Assembly (NCBI RefSeq): GCF_019112545.1 | Contig: NW_025064913.1 | Coordinates: 72,655-136,654, forward strand | Source: Guyanagaster necrorhizus | Taxonomy: Eukaryota > Basidiomycota > Agaricomycetes > Agaricales > Physalacriaceae | Length of the DNA: 64,000 bases | Direction of reading: 5' to 3' | Shown: piece by piece, positions 11,065 through 24,223 of the stretch | How positions within the stretch are numbered: position 1 is the stretch's first letter | Layout of the letters: each line of letters opens with the position of its first letter | Translations under genes and position numbers: made by a program | The notes under the pieces: generated by a model | What the model was told of the DNA's origin: nothing | Seen by the model: only the letters and a program-made list of their open reading frames with translations | Databases searched by the model: none

Positions 11065-11550
11065 TTCACTGTGTGGACATACGGGAAAAGGATTCCCAGC
11101 AGCAACTGACAGCGACATTGTGGAATTTATAAGAGCGTCATAAATTCGCGTCCGAAGAGCAAGATAAAACACTGCTTTGTTTGGTTGAGAGGCCAGAAGA
11201 CATTGATAGTGTATCGGCGAGCTCAGATTCATGCTTTCTCACTTCGGGGATCTCACAGTGTTACGAGCCACTGTTCAATGAGATCAAAGCTCAGCAGCCC
11301 AAAACTTTGTCTCTCCCCTCCTCGATCACGAACTCAAAGCCAAGATCCTTTGAAAATCCTCTTTTCTCTATGAATCTAGTTGTTAATGACCCACATTGCT
11401 TATGGACTACGAAACCCTTGTAATCCTTTCACTTTTGACAATGGACAGGCACGTAAATTGGAGTTTGGGGACCTCGCCCTTTATATATCTCTCCCGAAGT
11501 ATATCTGATACGCTTGCGTCATTATTTATCTATACATCCTCCCTTCAGCT

Positions 11551-12038
11551 CTAAAACAGTCCCATGATGATAATCAAAAACGGACTTGGTAATCCGAATA
11601 GATGGTTCAGCTGAACCACCGTAAAAGGCCGGCGACGGATGAACCACCAGATCTGTGGGGACTGTAAATCTATTATTCTGCGCTCGACTATTAAATTCTT
11701 ACGAGCTGCGTGAGTGACAGAGAGACCGAGGCGGCACAGAGCCATTGGATAGATGTACTCAGTGCGTTTGAAGAGTTCTTGATCCAGAACTGCTGTTGCA
11801 CCTCGCGACCATGTAGGAAGGATAGAAACAGGTGATGCAGCGTAGCGGTGGCTGCAGCAACGATTAGGAGTCCGATAATCATCCATAGTGTGTTTCCGAG
11901 TCGTGCGATCCCGGTAGATGAAGGTAACATGGAAGAAGAACGTGGGGGAGAAAGATCGGAGTTGATTAGACTAGACGATTCTTCTTGTGAACTGGAAGAG
12001 GGAAGAAACTTTACTTTCTCCGGTTCCTCTTCTTCCAT
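11551..12038 (-). CDS. Short membrane protein of a multi-TM basidiomycete family (two exons)
   Basis: Exon 1 is 12038-11703 (112 codons) and exon 2 is 11652-11551 (33 codons plus stop). A 50-nt intron (GTAAGA...CCACAG, 11702-11653) removes an in-frame TAA. The join reads SLTQL/IWWFIRRRPFTV, which restores the continuous T-Q-L-I-W motif I associate with a large unnamed basidiomycete family of multi-pass proteins. Order: an acidic/Ser-rich N-terminus, a hydrophobic segment at ~51-68, a conserved H-H-L-F-L-S-F-L-H-G loop, QFWIKNSSNALS, and a second hydrophobic segment near 100. Family members are usually several hundred residues long with more C-terminal segments, so this copy is short: a truncated paralogue or a relic. 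Cellular role unknown. Confidence 0.55.
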
Positions 12039-13348
12039 CGTAATAGTACAGTCGTCTGGTGTTGTTAGGAGTGACGGTAGAAATGAGTGCTTATTACGAA
12101 GGCTTGACTTTTATGTACTAGTTGGCAGTGATAAGGACGAAAAGGGGAAGGGAACCGAGTTCTATGAATATATTCAGCTGTTGACCGAAAACTCGGAACC
12201 TATGAAGAGGATAACTTTATAACACATGAGAATTGGTGAGCGAAGTTATTTCTCAAGGTTATCGAAGCTTCTGGCTTGTTGTCCAATAATGGGTGCATTG
12301 GACGGAACAGTGGTGGAGGATTATGCCTGTAGGTCTTTCGTGAAATGCGAATGTATTCAAAGATGCCATCAGTTACATGAGACTAGCTTCATTGAATCGA
12401 TAATGTGACCTAGGGCAAAGCGCTATCCTCCTTATTCAAGCATAGAGACAACCAGTGTTACTCACGGCTTTGATGTCATTGAAACCAAGGCTGTACTAAT
12501 GCAACGTTTTGGTGAAACCATCAAATCATCGCCATCCCAATTATCTGTTTCCAGAGCGCCGGTATGAAAAATACAAGTGTCTCTAGATTGTATATGGAAA
12601 TTCGCACTCTGTTGAATACTAAAACAATGTCAGTCCATTTCTACGAAAGCTGACTCAGAAATGAATCACGGGCGTAAATTGTGAAACAGCCAGGGTTCAG
12701 ACCACAAGTTACCTGTTATATACTAAATTCCGCTTTCTAGTAAAACTTGTGACGAGATTCCTGGAAAGTAATGGTCAAGAATGAGGAAAAACATAATGCC
12801 AGCTCGCCATGATGATGATGGCAGCGCTGTGCGGATAGATGCCGATGATATCTCGTTATGTTACCAGTTATGGTCAATTGAGGGTCCGATGTCGCTGTTC
12901 TTTCTACCACTAACATCACCATTATGTTGCGCCTCTCTTCTTGTCTCTTATTCAAATATTCTGTACTTAAAGTCGAACGACACAAGAGCTTCATTCTGGG
13001 AGATCAACAATATTTGTATGTCGATCTTTATCCCGTTTCTCCCATACTGAAAAAAATACAAAGTTTTCTGCAAAGCGCATATATTCGGCCTTGTGGCATG
13101 TACCCTATATTTAAACTGGATCGTCGCCTCGGGTGATATCTACAAAGAACGGCGACTCTAAGTTCAGCAGAAATAACTGAAAACTCAGTGCAGCGTCCCG
13201 GGGTCGTCGACAGTTCAGTGTGCATGCCTATAATTTTCTGGCTAGTCATTGATGCCTCAATCAACACATAGGGACACCTTTTCGAGGTCATACGTCATTA
13301 TCTGACATGGAATTTACCTACCACCCGGAGAGTTCATGAAGCGAGCAC
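12039..13348. other. No gene recognised
   Basis: An open plus-strand frame overlaps the first exon of the membrane-protein gene and continues to 12222 (LLRRLDFYVLVGSDKDEK...). It looks protein-like but matches no family I know. Other frames are short. Confidence 0.3.
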
Positions 13349-13708
13349 ATGTGCGTAACATCAAGAGGCTTTTATCTCGGTAATGGTATGCACTTGGTTG
13401 TAGTCTTTCCTAGAACCTTTCCTGAACTTTTTTCAGGCACTTCCAAATACTCCGATGACGAAATACCCGCACCGTCCTCAAAATTCGGATTCCTGGAGAG
13501 GTCCAGCGTCTTATCCAGTATATTGAAGGCACGAGGCTGGTTCGGTATTCTATTCGTTACAGGTCTGGTATTAATCAGCGTCTTACAATGGCTAATTTCT
13601 CACAGCTTTCAAGTTGTTATCAAACCCTTTGGATGGCTCTTCCCAGGATCATTTTCCGATGACTCACGCATCGCCCTTCCGCTTTTAATAACATTCTCTG
13701 CTTGGTGA
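13349..13708 (+). CDS. Unrecognised open frame with a hydrophobic segment
   Basis: About 119 codons ending TGA at 13706-13708. The middle contains a membrane-like stretch (GWFGILFVTGLVLISVLQWL) followed by an amphipathic region. No homology recognised and no splice context that extends it convincingly. It may be a fragment of a membrane protein or chance. Confidence 0.2.
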   Translation: MCVTSRGFYLGNGMHLVVVFPRTFPELFSGTSKYSDDEIPAPSSKFGFLERSSVLSSILKARGWFGILFVTGLVLISVLQWLISHSFQVVIKPFGWLFPGSFSDDSRIALPLLITFSAW

Positions 13709-16139
13709 ACAAAGTAAGCCTTTCTGTGATTAGTTCGACTTACCTCCGCTCATGCGAATGTTAGCAGATTCCTGCTGTTGCCTCCATTTGTCTTTGACAT
13801 GCCGCGATGCTGTGTATAGTAACTTGTAAAATTTCGTTGTGCTCCTCGAAAGAATGTTCTATTAATATCATTTTGCCTTTTCCGGCTCTCAACTCAAAGA
13901 TCGAGTTCGAACCCTTCTGGATGCAGCGGTGGATTTAGCTTCAGGAGTCAAGGTCCAAGGGTGCATTCCCGTGTGGATTTCGTTTCTTCTGAAGGCTGTG
14001 TTTTCGGGGACAAGAGACAAGGGGCAGTTTGGGATACTCTGTATCCAGCGAGTGAGTGTGGATATCACTTAAGTGTACACTTTAAGTAATGTATTTCCAA
14101 GACATCCATTAATGAAAAGGTACATATATCTGTGTAGCAAAGGTTCGATGCGTCATGTATGTTCATCTATGTTGATGCATCGACCAGCCTAATGTCGCTG
14201 TAGCGTATCGAAGCCCATATGGGGAATCACCAGCCATCATGGGATAATTGGCGAGAGATGTGCTCTACTACCCCCACGGACTATGATGGGCATCATTTCG
14301 ATCAGCTGAATAGGTGTTACCACAGGGTATGCGGCCTTTGTGCTCTATGTCTCATGAGTGATTGCTAATGCTCGACGTTTAGGGTATTTTCGGTGACGTA
14401 TGGAGTGTTTGGTTCATCAACGATGAGAGCTGCTGATCTGAACTACATTGTCAATTTCGTATTTTTAGATCACCTACCATCTCTCTTTGTATACCTTACG
14501 GTACAGTCTCTTCAAGGAAATTCGCGAATTCCGGCTATCTTTCGTGATGACATCGGTGGTAGATCAAACTGACCACCGCAATCAAATCTCGTTCTTGCTT
14601 TGAAACACGAAGTACTTGCAAGGGATGTTGTGAATGCTGAACATATGGAGGTGTAACAGTCGTGAGATTGACACATTCGAACACCGGTCTTTCTTTTACC
14701 GCGATCAAACCTCGCTTGGTTTTTTCGCTTCTCTACAATTCAGCTCTGTCTCCGAGACCCTTGGTACCTAATGAATGCGACTCCTGGATACAACAGGTTG
14801 GTAAGATGATGGCCCTCCTACGATCTGGGCCCATACTTATCATTCCCTTCTTCTTAGAACTGCCTTGTTCCCGTGATTTTGAACGTCGACGAGGCCAAAA
14901 GCGGGAATTCGAGCGCTAGTCGGGAAGCACCGCTATTACTCATGTGATCCTTGGCATATCTGTGCCGCACTTTTCATTCTCCAATCATCCGAAACATATG
15001 GTAAGCCGTTTCTGCCTTCGTGTGCGCACCTTGCTTATTCATTCAAATCAGCCGTTACAGGAAGGATTCTCTTCCTCTCTGAGAATGAGGATTTGGCTCC
15101 AACGAATTGTATCATGGACTATGGCTTTGATCAAATATTTTCCAAGCAGTCTACTTATGTCTTGGACGACTGAGATATTCCTGTCTGTTCTTCGGGCTTG
15201 TTTCTGACAACGGGATGAGTCCTTGGCTCACTCCTCTGAATGTTTTATAATGAGCTAGAAACGACTTCCCTTAGGTATAAGGGACGGATATTCTGTTGTC
15301 GCCCTTGAACTGCATGCATGATATTCTGACATTACATTCAAGACCTCGAGTAATCGATTCCTTCGATGGACTGGCGGATCTTTTGAGATCAAGCCAACGA
15401 GAAAACATCGACCTTGCACGATTCTTCACGCAAAGAGGCCATGACGACACCGAGGGCTCGAACGATTCCAGTCTTGAGGATAATATGTTGCCACCTGTAT
15501 AGGTATCGTCAGTCAACTTTATGAATATCAAAGTCTTCCAAGCTGTACCTATTTGCCATTTTATCATTCGTTTATGCACCACACTCTGGTAGAATGTAAT
15601 ATACAGTACTGAAGTGATAGCGATAGGGCGCAAGGTGTAAGATATGACAACTCAGAGTGCGCTCGACGGTAAGAGAACATGTCTTAGGTATGAAATACAA
15701 GCTACATGATATATATGTGTTAAGCTTGACAGTCTGAATGTAAGTAAGTTAAAAACAGAAAAGTAAATGGCATAAATACTATGTGGTCCATGGGTATATA
15801 CAAGCCCGATTGCAGGGCATACTTATTCCGCTAACATGAAGCATCTTGTAGCTGTGGCATTAAGAGATGTCATCACTAATATGAGTCTGACTACCCTACA
15901 CTGGACCCTGCGGAATCTCTGGTGTGGTAGCATACATTAGACTCAATGTAGACTGGTTGGCGCGGGTTGTTAGCGAATAAGAGTTATGTAGCCGAGTGTT
16001 TGAGTTTTTCAGAGCAGATAGGGTTTTACTAGGTAGACATAGTCAGTGAGCGAAGAATAGAGAGCAATCATGGTGTGTTATATGGGGCACAGAACTCAGT
16101 GCTCGAAACTCTCACTTGGTGGGCTGAAAAAGCAAAGTA
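13709..16139. other. No gene recognised
   Basis: Several short frames (14662-14919, 15296-15502, minus 15271-15633) lack recognisable domains. 15296-15502 has a plausible helical text (FDGLADLLRSSQRENIDLAR) but no partner exons were found. Confidence 0.3.
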
Positions 16140-16837
16140 TCTTCCCCAGGTATGATTTCATAAGTGGCAATGTTGCTTTTGTAGAGAATGAAATCAGCAT
16201 TTAGATGTCATTTTCTGGCACTCTGCAGAGCTTCTCTAAAAGGGTACATGTCATTGTATTTCACCATTGCCTCACCAACTGGGATTCCCACATTTAGACC
16301 AGAAGAAGTATGACCTGTCACAACTCCAGGTTTTCCGTCCGGCGAAACAACGAACCTAGGTGATACTGGTAAAAGCATAAACCCTTTTGGCAGAGGTGGT
16401 GATCAATGACCAACTGCAACTTTGTGATCATGAAATGCATGTATTTTGTCAATGTCTTTGGGATCCATGGCATAATTTTTGGTCTCATCATGGAGAGAAT
16501 CCTCCCATTCACAGAGATCAAGAGGCCAGAATCCATTGTGAAGACTGCGAGTGACTGAAGGGACAAAAGGTTCATTCAGGTGAAACTGAAGAATATTCTC
16601 CAGGCAATCAATGTTGAAAGGTGTATTGACTACTATGTAGTCTTTTAGTGCATGAAGTGTGGCCTGTATAGATGGATCATTGTGTGGGTGTGACAATGGA
16701 GAAGGCAGAGGATCACATACTAGAGGGAGCAATTGTTGAACTCTGCAGGCCGGCTTGATTAGTCTGTTCCTGGAGAAGTTTGACATAGTCTCCAGCAGCC
16801 TCAGACAAAAGGCCAAGCTGTCAAAGTTTATCAGCAA
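16140..16837 (-). pseudogene. Reverse-transcriptase-like retroelement polyprotein fragment
   Basis: The minus-strand frame 16837-16403 reads a proline-rich lead, then VNTPFNIDCLENILQFH, NEPFVPSVTRSLHNGFWPLD and DIDKIHAFHDHK before a stop. Other frames continue with SPPLPKGFMLLP, FVVSPDGKPGVVTGHTSSGL and AMVKYNDMYPF, then FILYKSNIATYEI near 16170-16200. This order matches the region in front of and into the polymerase domain of large Agaricomycete retroelement ORFs, where GKPRVVTDH and ADI/SDIATAF-like motifs occur. Stops and frame changes make it non-functional. I cannot decide whether it belongs to a DIRS-like or another group. Confidence 0.5.
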
Positions 16838-17313
16838 AGTCTAAGACATTGACAGAACCTCTAACGCGGTCTTCAATGAGATCTTCACAATGTTTCACCA
16901 ATGCTGTGACATTTTCAACATCAAATGAGGGGTTAGAGGTCATGAATGAGATAATAGGTTTGAGGGACGAAAGCATGGACAGAAAAAATTGCTAGCAACT
17001 TGTAGAATAAAAGGTGCAGTAATACTAGATGAGAATTGGTTAGATTTGGAAATGCCAGACAGGCAATTGGGATTACTGACACCAGAGGGAAGGGGTGGAG
17101 CCTTGATGCCCAGGATTGGCAGTCAGAATTGGATGACAATGAGAGGACACAGCTCATCTCACTAGGGATGCAGGATGAAGTTTCAGATGAAGATGAGACA
17201 CCAGAGCCAATGTCTCTCATGAATCAGCATCAGCCGAGAGTCATCACTGAGACAAAGATGGCACTAGCAGCTTATAAATACCCACAGTTGAATCAAACTT
17301 GGACCACACACTG

Positions 17314-18788
17314 ATGGCTGAACAGGCCCCCCACATCCTCTACACAAAGGCACTCATCCACAAAGGCCATGGTTATCCATTTTGGTATCCAGAGCCAGAC
17401 TGTAGTGCACCTGATGAGTTCATAAGAACAGGCATACAACCTGGGGATGTAGGGATTCGCAATGATTCAGGGGGCTTCGACTTTCTCTTCAACATCTTCA
17501 AAAATGCTGAACATCCAATCAATCATGGTCGTGTGCCTCCTGACTTTGTACCTCTCAATCCATCATCTATACAACGTCGCACAGGGTCCTACACAACTGT
17601 TATTGCGAGTGAACATGCATCCTACTCAGAGATTTCTGCAGGCATTTCTGCTAATGCTTTGTCAAGGTCTGTGGATGACTGTATCCTTGAATGTCATTGT
17701 CTACATTTACTTTACAGTACTACAGGCACCACACCTACCACATCCTTTGACTTCACCATCTCAGGGGCATCCGCGGCAGTCCTGTGTCTTCCTAATTCAG
17801 CAACAAGCTATGATATTCTCAACAAAGGTGCAATCAAGGTATACGCTGAAAAATATGCGCTATCTTGGTACAATTACATCAATGATCCGGATTCGTTGGG
17901 TCGAGAAGCTCTGCAGGGCACTTTGTATGTCATCACCGGGTGTGACAAAACGACTACCTGGGGAGCTGCAGTCATCGGAATGGCAGCCAGCAGTTTAAAC
18001 GGTTCTCTTACATGTGCTACAGCACGCATTGGTGGAGTAAATGGTACAGATCCACATGCATGGACCACTAGTTCTGGATTCGATACACGCCTGTATCCGT
18101 TTCCTGGCGTCGCTTATCCTTACCCCGAACATCTCGAGAACCAGTGTATCTTCGCCCGTGGTTACACCATATCAGTTTCCGAAGTCCTGCTCAAATCACA
18201 CTGGGAGGCAACTGCCGATCCCCCCCGTAGCCTTTCCAAAGATCCCGTTCACTTTTTGGATAGTAACGAGGTGCCGCTCCTGCTTAGCGATGGAAACAGC
18301 AGGACTTCGACTCATTTTCTCCCATTCAATACATCACTGAAGGACCAGGACTCCGATCAGAGAAATATTTTGGTAGAGAGCACTGACAATACGTCTTTGG
18401 TCGCAGAAGCATCTGAATTTCCACCCAGAGGAAATGAGGTGAGATTGATGTCAGTCATTTTTGGCACACTGAAATCATTCCTCCTTTCAGCTTTTTCATC
18501 CTTCAGCAGCAATGAATGAATATTTGTTAAGCCAGGTAAGTTTTTTGATAAACAACAATCCACATTGAGGCATCCTTCGCAGGACTCTTCCCTCAAGATT
18601 GCAATTACACATGATGAAGAGTGGATGGAAGTGCTGGAAAACTATGAAAAGGATATATATTTAACAGAAGAGGAATTCTGCTCCGAATTAAAGGACTCCC
18701 TGGATGCCAAGTTGGTTTCAGGTATGGACATAGCTCTTTTCCATGTTTTTAAGCTAACCACTCATATTCAGAATTTGTAATGGGATGA
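17314..18788 (+). CDS. Conserved basidiomycete protein of unknown function, four exons, 441 aa
   Basis: Exons 17314-18438, 18491-18535, 18583-18721 and 18772-18788 total 1326 nt, an exact multiple of three. Introns are 52, 47 and 50 nt, with GTGAGA/TTTCAG, GTAAGT/CGCAG and GTATGG/TTCAG ends and a CTAAC branch site in the last. Start ATG 17314 gives MAEQAPHILYTKALIHKGHG. The N-terminal motif GYPFWYPEP, then PGDVGIRNDSGGFDFLFNIF and HPINHGRVPPDF, is a signature I know from many unnamed mushroom proteins; splicing restores the family's C-terminal HPS..MNEYLL and IAITHDEEW motifs. No membrane segment. Function unknown. It lies beside a retroelement relic yet is intact, and its first third is poorer in CpG than its last part. 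Confidence 0.75.
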
Positions 18789-20169
18789 GAAGCCAAGAAT
18801 AGGCCTCATTTTCCCCAAGATCCTGGTGTATTTTTCTCTTTTCTCCCCATTTTCTTCATGGTGATACCGAAAGGAAGATTGTATATCGCCCTCCTTTATA
18901 CTATCGCATCCAATGTACATTTCCTATCCGTTGCAAAATACATTATTTTTACAGCCAAGAACAGCGAATCCTTGCAGATATTGACACGACAGGGCTCCCG
19001 ATCGGATACGGAAGAATAGGTCAAGTGAATCACTAGTTGGCCTCTGAAAATTTATTTCCATGCAGCTTTCGTGGCGTTCGTACTTTTTTTTCACTTTCTA
19101 CAGGTTCTGACAGGATACAAAATTGAATAACCAAGGACGACTAAGGGAGGTGATTTTGTGTAACACCCAGAGAATCGAATAAAGAAGTAAATAGGACCAC
19201 ATTGTGACATCTCATGCAAAGCACCGACACCTTGTCCAATGAAATGCGGCTTGTACTAACATGCAGTCATCAGACAAGCATGATTTTGGTAGGAAGAAGG
19301 ATAGCAAAGTTAACCATGATTCATTGCCGCCATTAACCACTGAGTACGTACACTTCGGTTCACATAGTCATTGCGACGCCAGTTAGACCCCGGAATTGAC
19401 CGGCGTCTCTTTGCTTCCATATCATGTTCATCCTGAATGGAAAATGAGTCGTATGGTGTTAATTTGAATGGCAATAAATTTATTTCCATGACTCGGTCTG
19501 TATATCAGGCCAGGGTGACACAGCGCGTGTAAACGAACTTGGTGCGGCAGTTGAGGCACGATTCAAGATACCATTTATGGTCTCCGGTGCTGAATTGAGT
19601 GGATAAGCGCCAGAAAGGTATAAATATCATTACGTTTGTGTTTAAGCTGTTCTATGCCATACGACGGCTCTGATTTCGCTGATATTCAGGAAGCTAGATG
19701 TGTTATCTTTTCTGATGCGTGCTTCAAATCTTAGGAAACTGGTTAATGTCAGAGACGTTTCCCTATGGCTCGCTCTCTACGACAAAATCAGGAAATGTTA
19801 GACAAATGAAAAAGTGTACGAGAAGGGGCCATACATGTACTGAAAGAAATGAATAGAAATCTTCTCGGCGTTGTAGCTCCAGTTCGCTTTGCTTCAGGTT
19901 TTGCATTCTGATGATTCGCGATATGAGGCTCCTTAGGCAAGTCGGGATGACAAAAATGAGACGCACCAGGTTACCATGAGTGCATTGCCAGTTTTTCAAT
20001 CTTCTGGATCTTCATTGCTGTAGATAAATGGCGGTCGGCGAGTATATCTGCGATACAGGTCGGGTAAAACCAGAAAATATGTACTTCGTTAGGCGAGTCG
20101 AGTCACATTAACTCATGCGAGACATACATACCAAATAACTGGGTAAGTCGCTATCTCCGTTCTCGCTGT
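18789..20169. other. No gene recognised
   Basis: No recognisable coding region. A minus-strand frame at 19763-19999 is open but not informative. Confidence 0.35.
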
Positions 20170-20465
20170 GATAAAGGTTTCCAGCTCGCAAATCTATCTG
20201 AACTCCAAAGTCAAATCGAAAGGGCCCTCTTCAGCTCGAGTGTCACTTTACCATTCAAATCCGGGTTGGACATTAAGGTCTCTACCATACACTGAGCCTG
20301 TGACCAGAGAAATAACACTTTGTGTAGGCCCCACATACAACCTACATAAGACGGTTGTTGAAGGCAAAATCGAGGATGTATGTTTTCCACATTTCTTGGT
20401 CCCGTCCTTCTAGATCATTCAAAGACATCCCGGTGATATAGCTAGCCTAACCGAACATTCGAAGA
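20170..20465 (-). repeat. Paralogous segment, CpG-retaining copy (partner 26430-26775)
   Basis: Shares colinear blocks with 26430-26775: AAAGGGC.CTCTTCA, TTGGACAT.AAG.TCT, ACATAAGAC..TTGTTGAAG, TTTTCCACATTT and ATAACTAGCCTAAC/ATAGCTAGCCTAAC. On the minus strand both encode a related peptide (MSNPDLNGKVTLELKRALSI here, MSNLDFKSRVTSEMKSALSI there). Several differences are CG here versus TG or CA there. It is probably a decayed gene or element of unknown kind; the pair flanks the Harbinger transposon. Confidence 0.5.
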
Positions 20466-21505
20466 AGTCAACTTGGTGGACTGGATTTAGAATACGTTAT
20501 CTTTTATGAAGACGACAACGACACCGGACTGTAATCTGCTCGACTAACCTCATATTGTCTTCCACAAAAACTAGCATTATCCTCAAGAACATGTGCGACA
20601 TTTGTGTGCTGCATTGTCAGATTCTATGAAGACACCATACAGAAGACACTGACCATCGCCTTTTCAGCAACCGCTGTTACGATTACTGAAGGTTGGGCTA
20701 TAGGACGGGATGAATGTACTAGTTGATCGTAGATTATAAGAGTTCAAATTTACTGTTGAAGACTATCATACATATCTAAGGCAAATAAGCAAGCGCTAAG
20801 CGTATCCGTTCAACGAGACTTGAAGTTCACACAAGTGATAGTAGGTAAAAGACAGAAGATGGTATTATTCATCATTTGTACACCGTTATTTCTACATTTA
20901 CAAGCTTTCTTAAACTAGCTAAGTCCTCCGAGAGAATGTTCTACCAAATAGTTGATACTGAGAGAAATATGTAGAAATGTGGAGAAAGAGAGAGAAGAAG
21001 ATAGGTATAGACACGGCAAATGGGGACTCATCCTCGAGTCGGCTGTAACCGGGTACCCATATCCCTAACAACCGCTCTTTCTTCGGGGCTTCTGTAGCTG
21101 ACATTAGCAGGCCTTGGCTCCCATAGGCACTAGGAGTGACGGCCATTTCGTACCGTTTAGAGAATTTTGACGGTTGCCTGTATCGCATCGTTAGTCGTCG
21201 TTGCCTCTCTGTTCATGAAGTCCAGAAATTTTACCTGGTGACAGCTATGCAGGCATTGGCCGTTCAACGCGTATCTAGCTCATTATCGCTCATTAGACTG
21301 CAGAGGTCATCTGACTTGAATAATATTAGTGATGTCCGGATTAGGCCTGCGAGCTGGCCCTGCACTGAATATGCAACATTGATATCACGGCTAATGAATG
21401 GCGTCTCCGAATAGCTTTGGTCTCCGGACATGAAATCAGGCTTCCTTCGTCACGTCGGAGCGCGTAGGTGTATTACAGGTTTGTAATATACTCGATGCCG
21501 TTATT
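20466..21505. other. No gene recognised
   Basis: Frames at 20919-21188 (minus) and 21136-21414 (plus) overlap and show nothing recognisable. Confidence 0.35.
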
Positions 21506-21547
21506 GGGTGACTTCCCGCAGCATTTAGAAACACAGATTATTTTCTA
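21506..21547. repeat. Left terminal inverted repeat of the Harbinger element
   Basis: Pairs with 25724-25765 in inverse orientation. The core GCATTTAGAAACACAGATTA is identical in both ends. Preceded by the ATT target duplication. Confidence 0.85.
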
Positions 21548-22246
21548 GATCAGAGATGCCGAGCGATGCCGGTATAACAAACTGGATGAGCGCCACAATT
21601 TGATGGGACACACCCTCGTCTAGATTTTAGTCTAGACGACCCCTCCGACCCCCCCTTCTAAATCTAAATCATATTTCTAAACTTTAATAAACGCATTTGG
21701 AAATGCCATCAATCTCGATCTCTATTTGGACCTGTTAGTTTCCGAGGCGTCTTCTTTCACTCACGTCGCCTCTCATATACCGACCACTGTCCTGCCGCGC
21801 CCGTCTTCATTTTTGATGCGAAGGACTAGACAAATACTTGTCTTGTTGGTCCGTAGAACTTATGTTTACCTCTTTTTTCTCAATGAAGTGCCGCAATTTC
21901 AGTCCAAAGCTCATTTTTGCTCTGCTAGTCCTGTATCCTTGTATTGAATCTTCGGTGGACCTAAAAAAAATACTGCAAAGTGTCTATACAGCTACTTCTC
22001 AGCTGTTTCCTTGAGAACCGGCCATTTTTCCATCCCAACTGCCATCTTTTTCATGTCCGACTCGGATAACTTTCTGATATTCATGGTAGTAACAAACTTG
22101 TATGGCAGTCCGCTTCGGACACCTATTGAGGCCTATAAAGTCCAGGATTGAAGGAAAGTAATACCTATCTCACCTTTGTCTCTCATTTCTACCTCAGTAG
22201 TTAACCCTCACCGTCTTTAGATTTCTCCAATACACACTTAAAACCC

Positions 22247-24195
22247 ATGTCAGGTCCCAATGGAAGCCGTTCTCTTTCTCGCACTGAGCATCACCGAGAC
22301 AAATTTGGAACTGATTTCGTTAGATATACACCTGATGGTCCTTGGATTATGCTTGGGCCGCCAAACACCTCAAGTGTCCAGGTGAGTCTGACATAATCAT
22401 TCAAGACCTGCACTATCTTAACTTCTATCAGCTACCCAGTGCCTATGGGGCTTCATTGCCTCCAGATTCACGGCTTCCAAGTTTTCGGGACATGTTCTCC
22501 ACTGTGGATCTTTCTTTCCCTGGTGCAAATGGACAGGTCGGTGTTCGACTCATACACAACGACAATTCAATTTGACTAAGTTTTAACAGGTCAGAGATCC
22601 ACATGATCTTCGTAATCCTAGCGGACTTCAAGGACATGTATCTGATAAAGTGGGTATTAGTTTGCTTATTGCATTTCATCAATTGAAGCAATGCCATAGT
22701 TGACACAAGTTCCTACTCCCCTTGCAATGCGTTCTCATGGAAACATGGATCCCTCTCAAGTTCGTCTTCCTGATGACAATGAGAATGACTTTCCCCCTGC
22801 ACATGTGTTATTGAAAAACATGGCTGAGCCTGCCTCACGAGTTGCAGGATGCCGCCATTCCGATTCTAAAGGAAAGGGAAAGCGACGTTCTGCATCATCT
22901 CCCATACCGTCTTCCTTGAAGCTACCCCCAAAAAGGCATAAAGTTAGTGCCGTGGAGTCGTCAGCCTCTACTCTACAAAAGAAGAGAGGGCGAAAGGAAG
23001 GCTCTGGTAACTATACGACAGATGATCTTGATGCCCTTATGGACATCTTAGAAGAACGACTTCCTATTGGGGGCAAGGGATGGAACACATCCACAGATGA
23101 CTTCAATGAATGGGCCCGAGAGAATGGCTGACCATCACGCACTTCAAAATCCCTCGAAGCGAAGTACAAACAGGTATGATTTACCTTATTTATTTTATGA
23201 TGCTGACATAGCTTGTTTTTTTAGCTCCTAAAAACTAGCAAGCCTACAGGCGATGCTGAATGCCCTCCTCATGTTGAGAGGGCTCATGAGATTGAATATC
23301 TCATAAATGGAAAAACTGGATCACGAGAACTTGAAGATGAGGATATTATTGATGATGCTGCCACCGATGACTCTTCTCAAGGTGATGACAGTGAGGTTGA
23401 AAATCTCCCTCCACCGACAAAGCTCCCAGCTACTACACAATCTCATCCAGCTCAAGGACCTGTCACTCGCCGTCCACCTTCTGACCGTCTGTCAACTAAT
23501 ATCCCACGCCAGCACCGTAGTAATCCTCAAGATATTCTCCAAAGCATCTCAAGGTATGCTTTCAGAGCCAAGTATCCACTGCCGCACTGCTCATTGTTCA
23601 GTAGCATTCTTTCTCCTGAGGCTCAGATCGCTCGTAGTGAGGCACTCTCAGCACGCTCTGTGCAAACAACACAAATCTTTACTTTGACAGCACAGGTATG
23701 AAGGTCTGTTTTCTTGTAATAGTATAGATGAGCTGATAGTGGTGTTTTAAGATATGCGACCTACAAAGTCGTGTTGATAGGTTGCAGTCAGAGCTTACCA
23801 CATCTGAAAGAGCTCGCCACGATGCAGAACGCTGAGCAGACAGAGCAGAGATGATGAACATGTTCAGTACATCATCTCATGGAACATCTCGGGGTCGTTG
23901 CAGATCTCGATCAGGTTATGGAAAGCGCATTTATCAGGAAGTTCATTACAGAGATGGGGGAGGTTCTCGACAGTGTGTTGATCCTGACTCTCCATCAGGA
24001 TACAACCAACTCAGTGGTTCCTTTGATAGCCCTGGAACACGGCGCTACACAATTCCCACCACAGATGATGATGATGATATTGCTGTTCACCCTCTCAGTC
24101 CTGTATACCAGTCAGCAGAATCAGGTCTCGATATGATGTTGCTCTTGCCAGAGTCGTCTCGATCCAGCAATGAAGCACCTCCACAATCACTATAA
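22247..24195 (+). pseudogene. Myb/SANT-like DUF6818 protein of the Harbinger element
   Basis: Multi-exon gene: exon 1 22247-22381 (MSGPNGSRSLSRTEHHRDKF), intron 22382-22431 (GTGAGT...ATCAG), then exons through 22432-22535, 22592-22652 and onwards from about 22696. The central domain reads DLDALMDILEERLPIGGKGW, then FNEWARENG.PSRTSKSLEA, and after a ~50-nt intron LLKTSKPTGDAECPP and RAHEIEYLI. This is the trihelix-like DUF6818 pattern with its conserved Trp residues. A coiled coil (DLQSRVDRLQSELTTSERAR) follows near 23760-23820, then a Ser/Pro-rich tail to TAA 24193-24195. Two in-frame TGAs (about 23129 and 23835) both stand where CGA (Arg) fits. Established role of the family: DNA-binding partner of the transposase. 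Exon borders are by inspection. Confidence 0.75.
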
Positions 24196-24223
24196 ATTAT
24201 ACTAGTTCTATTCAGTTTGACAC

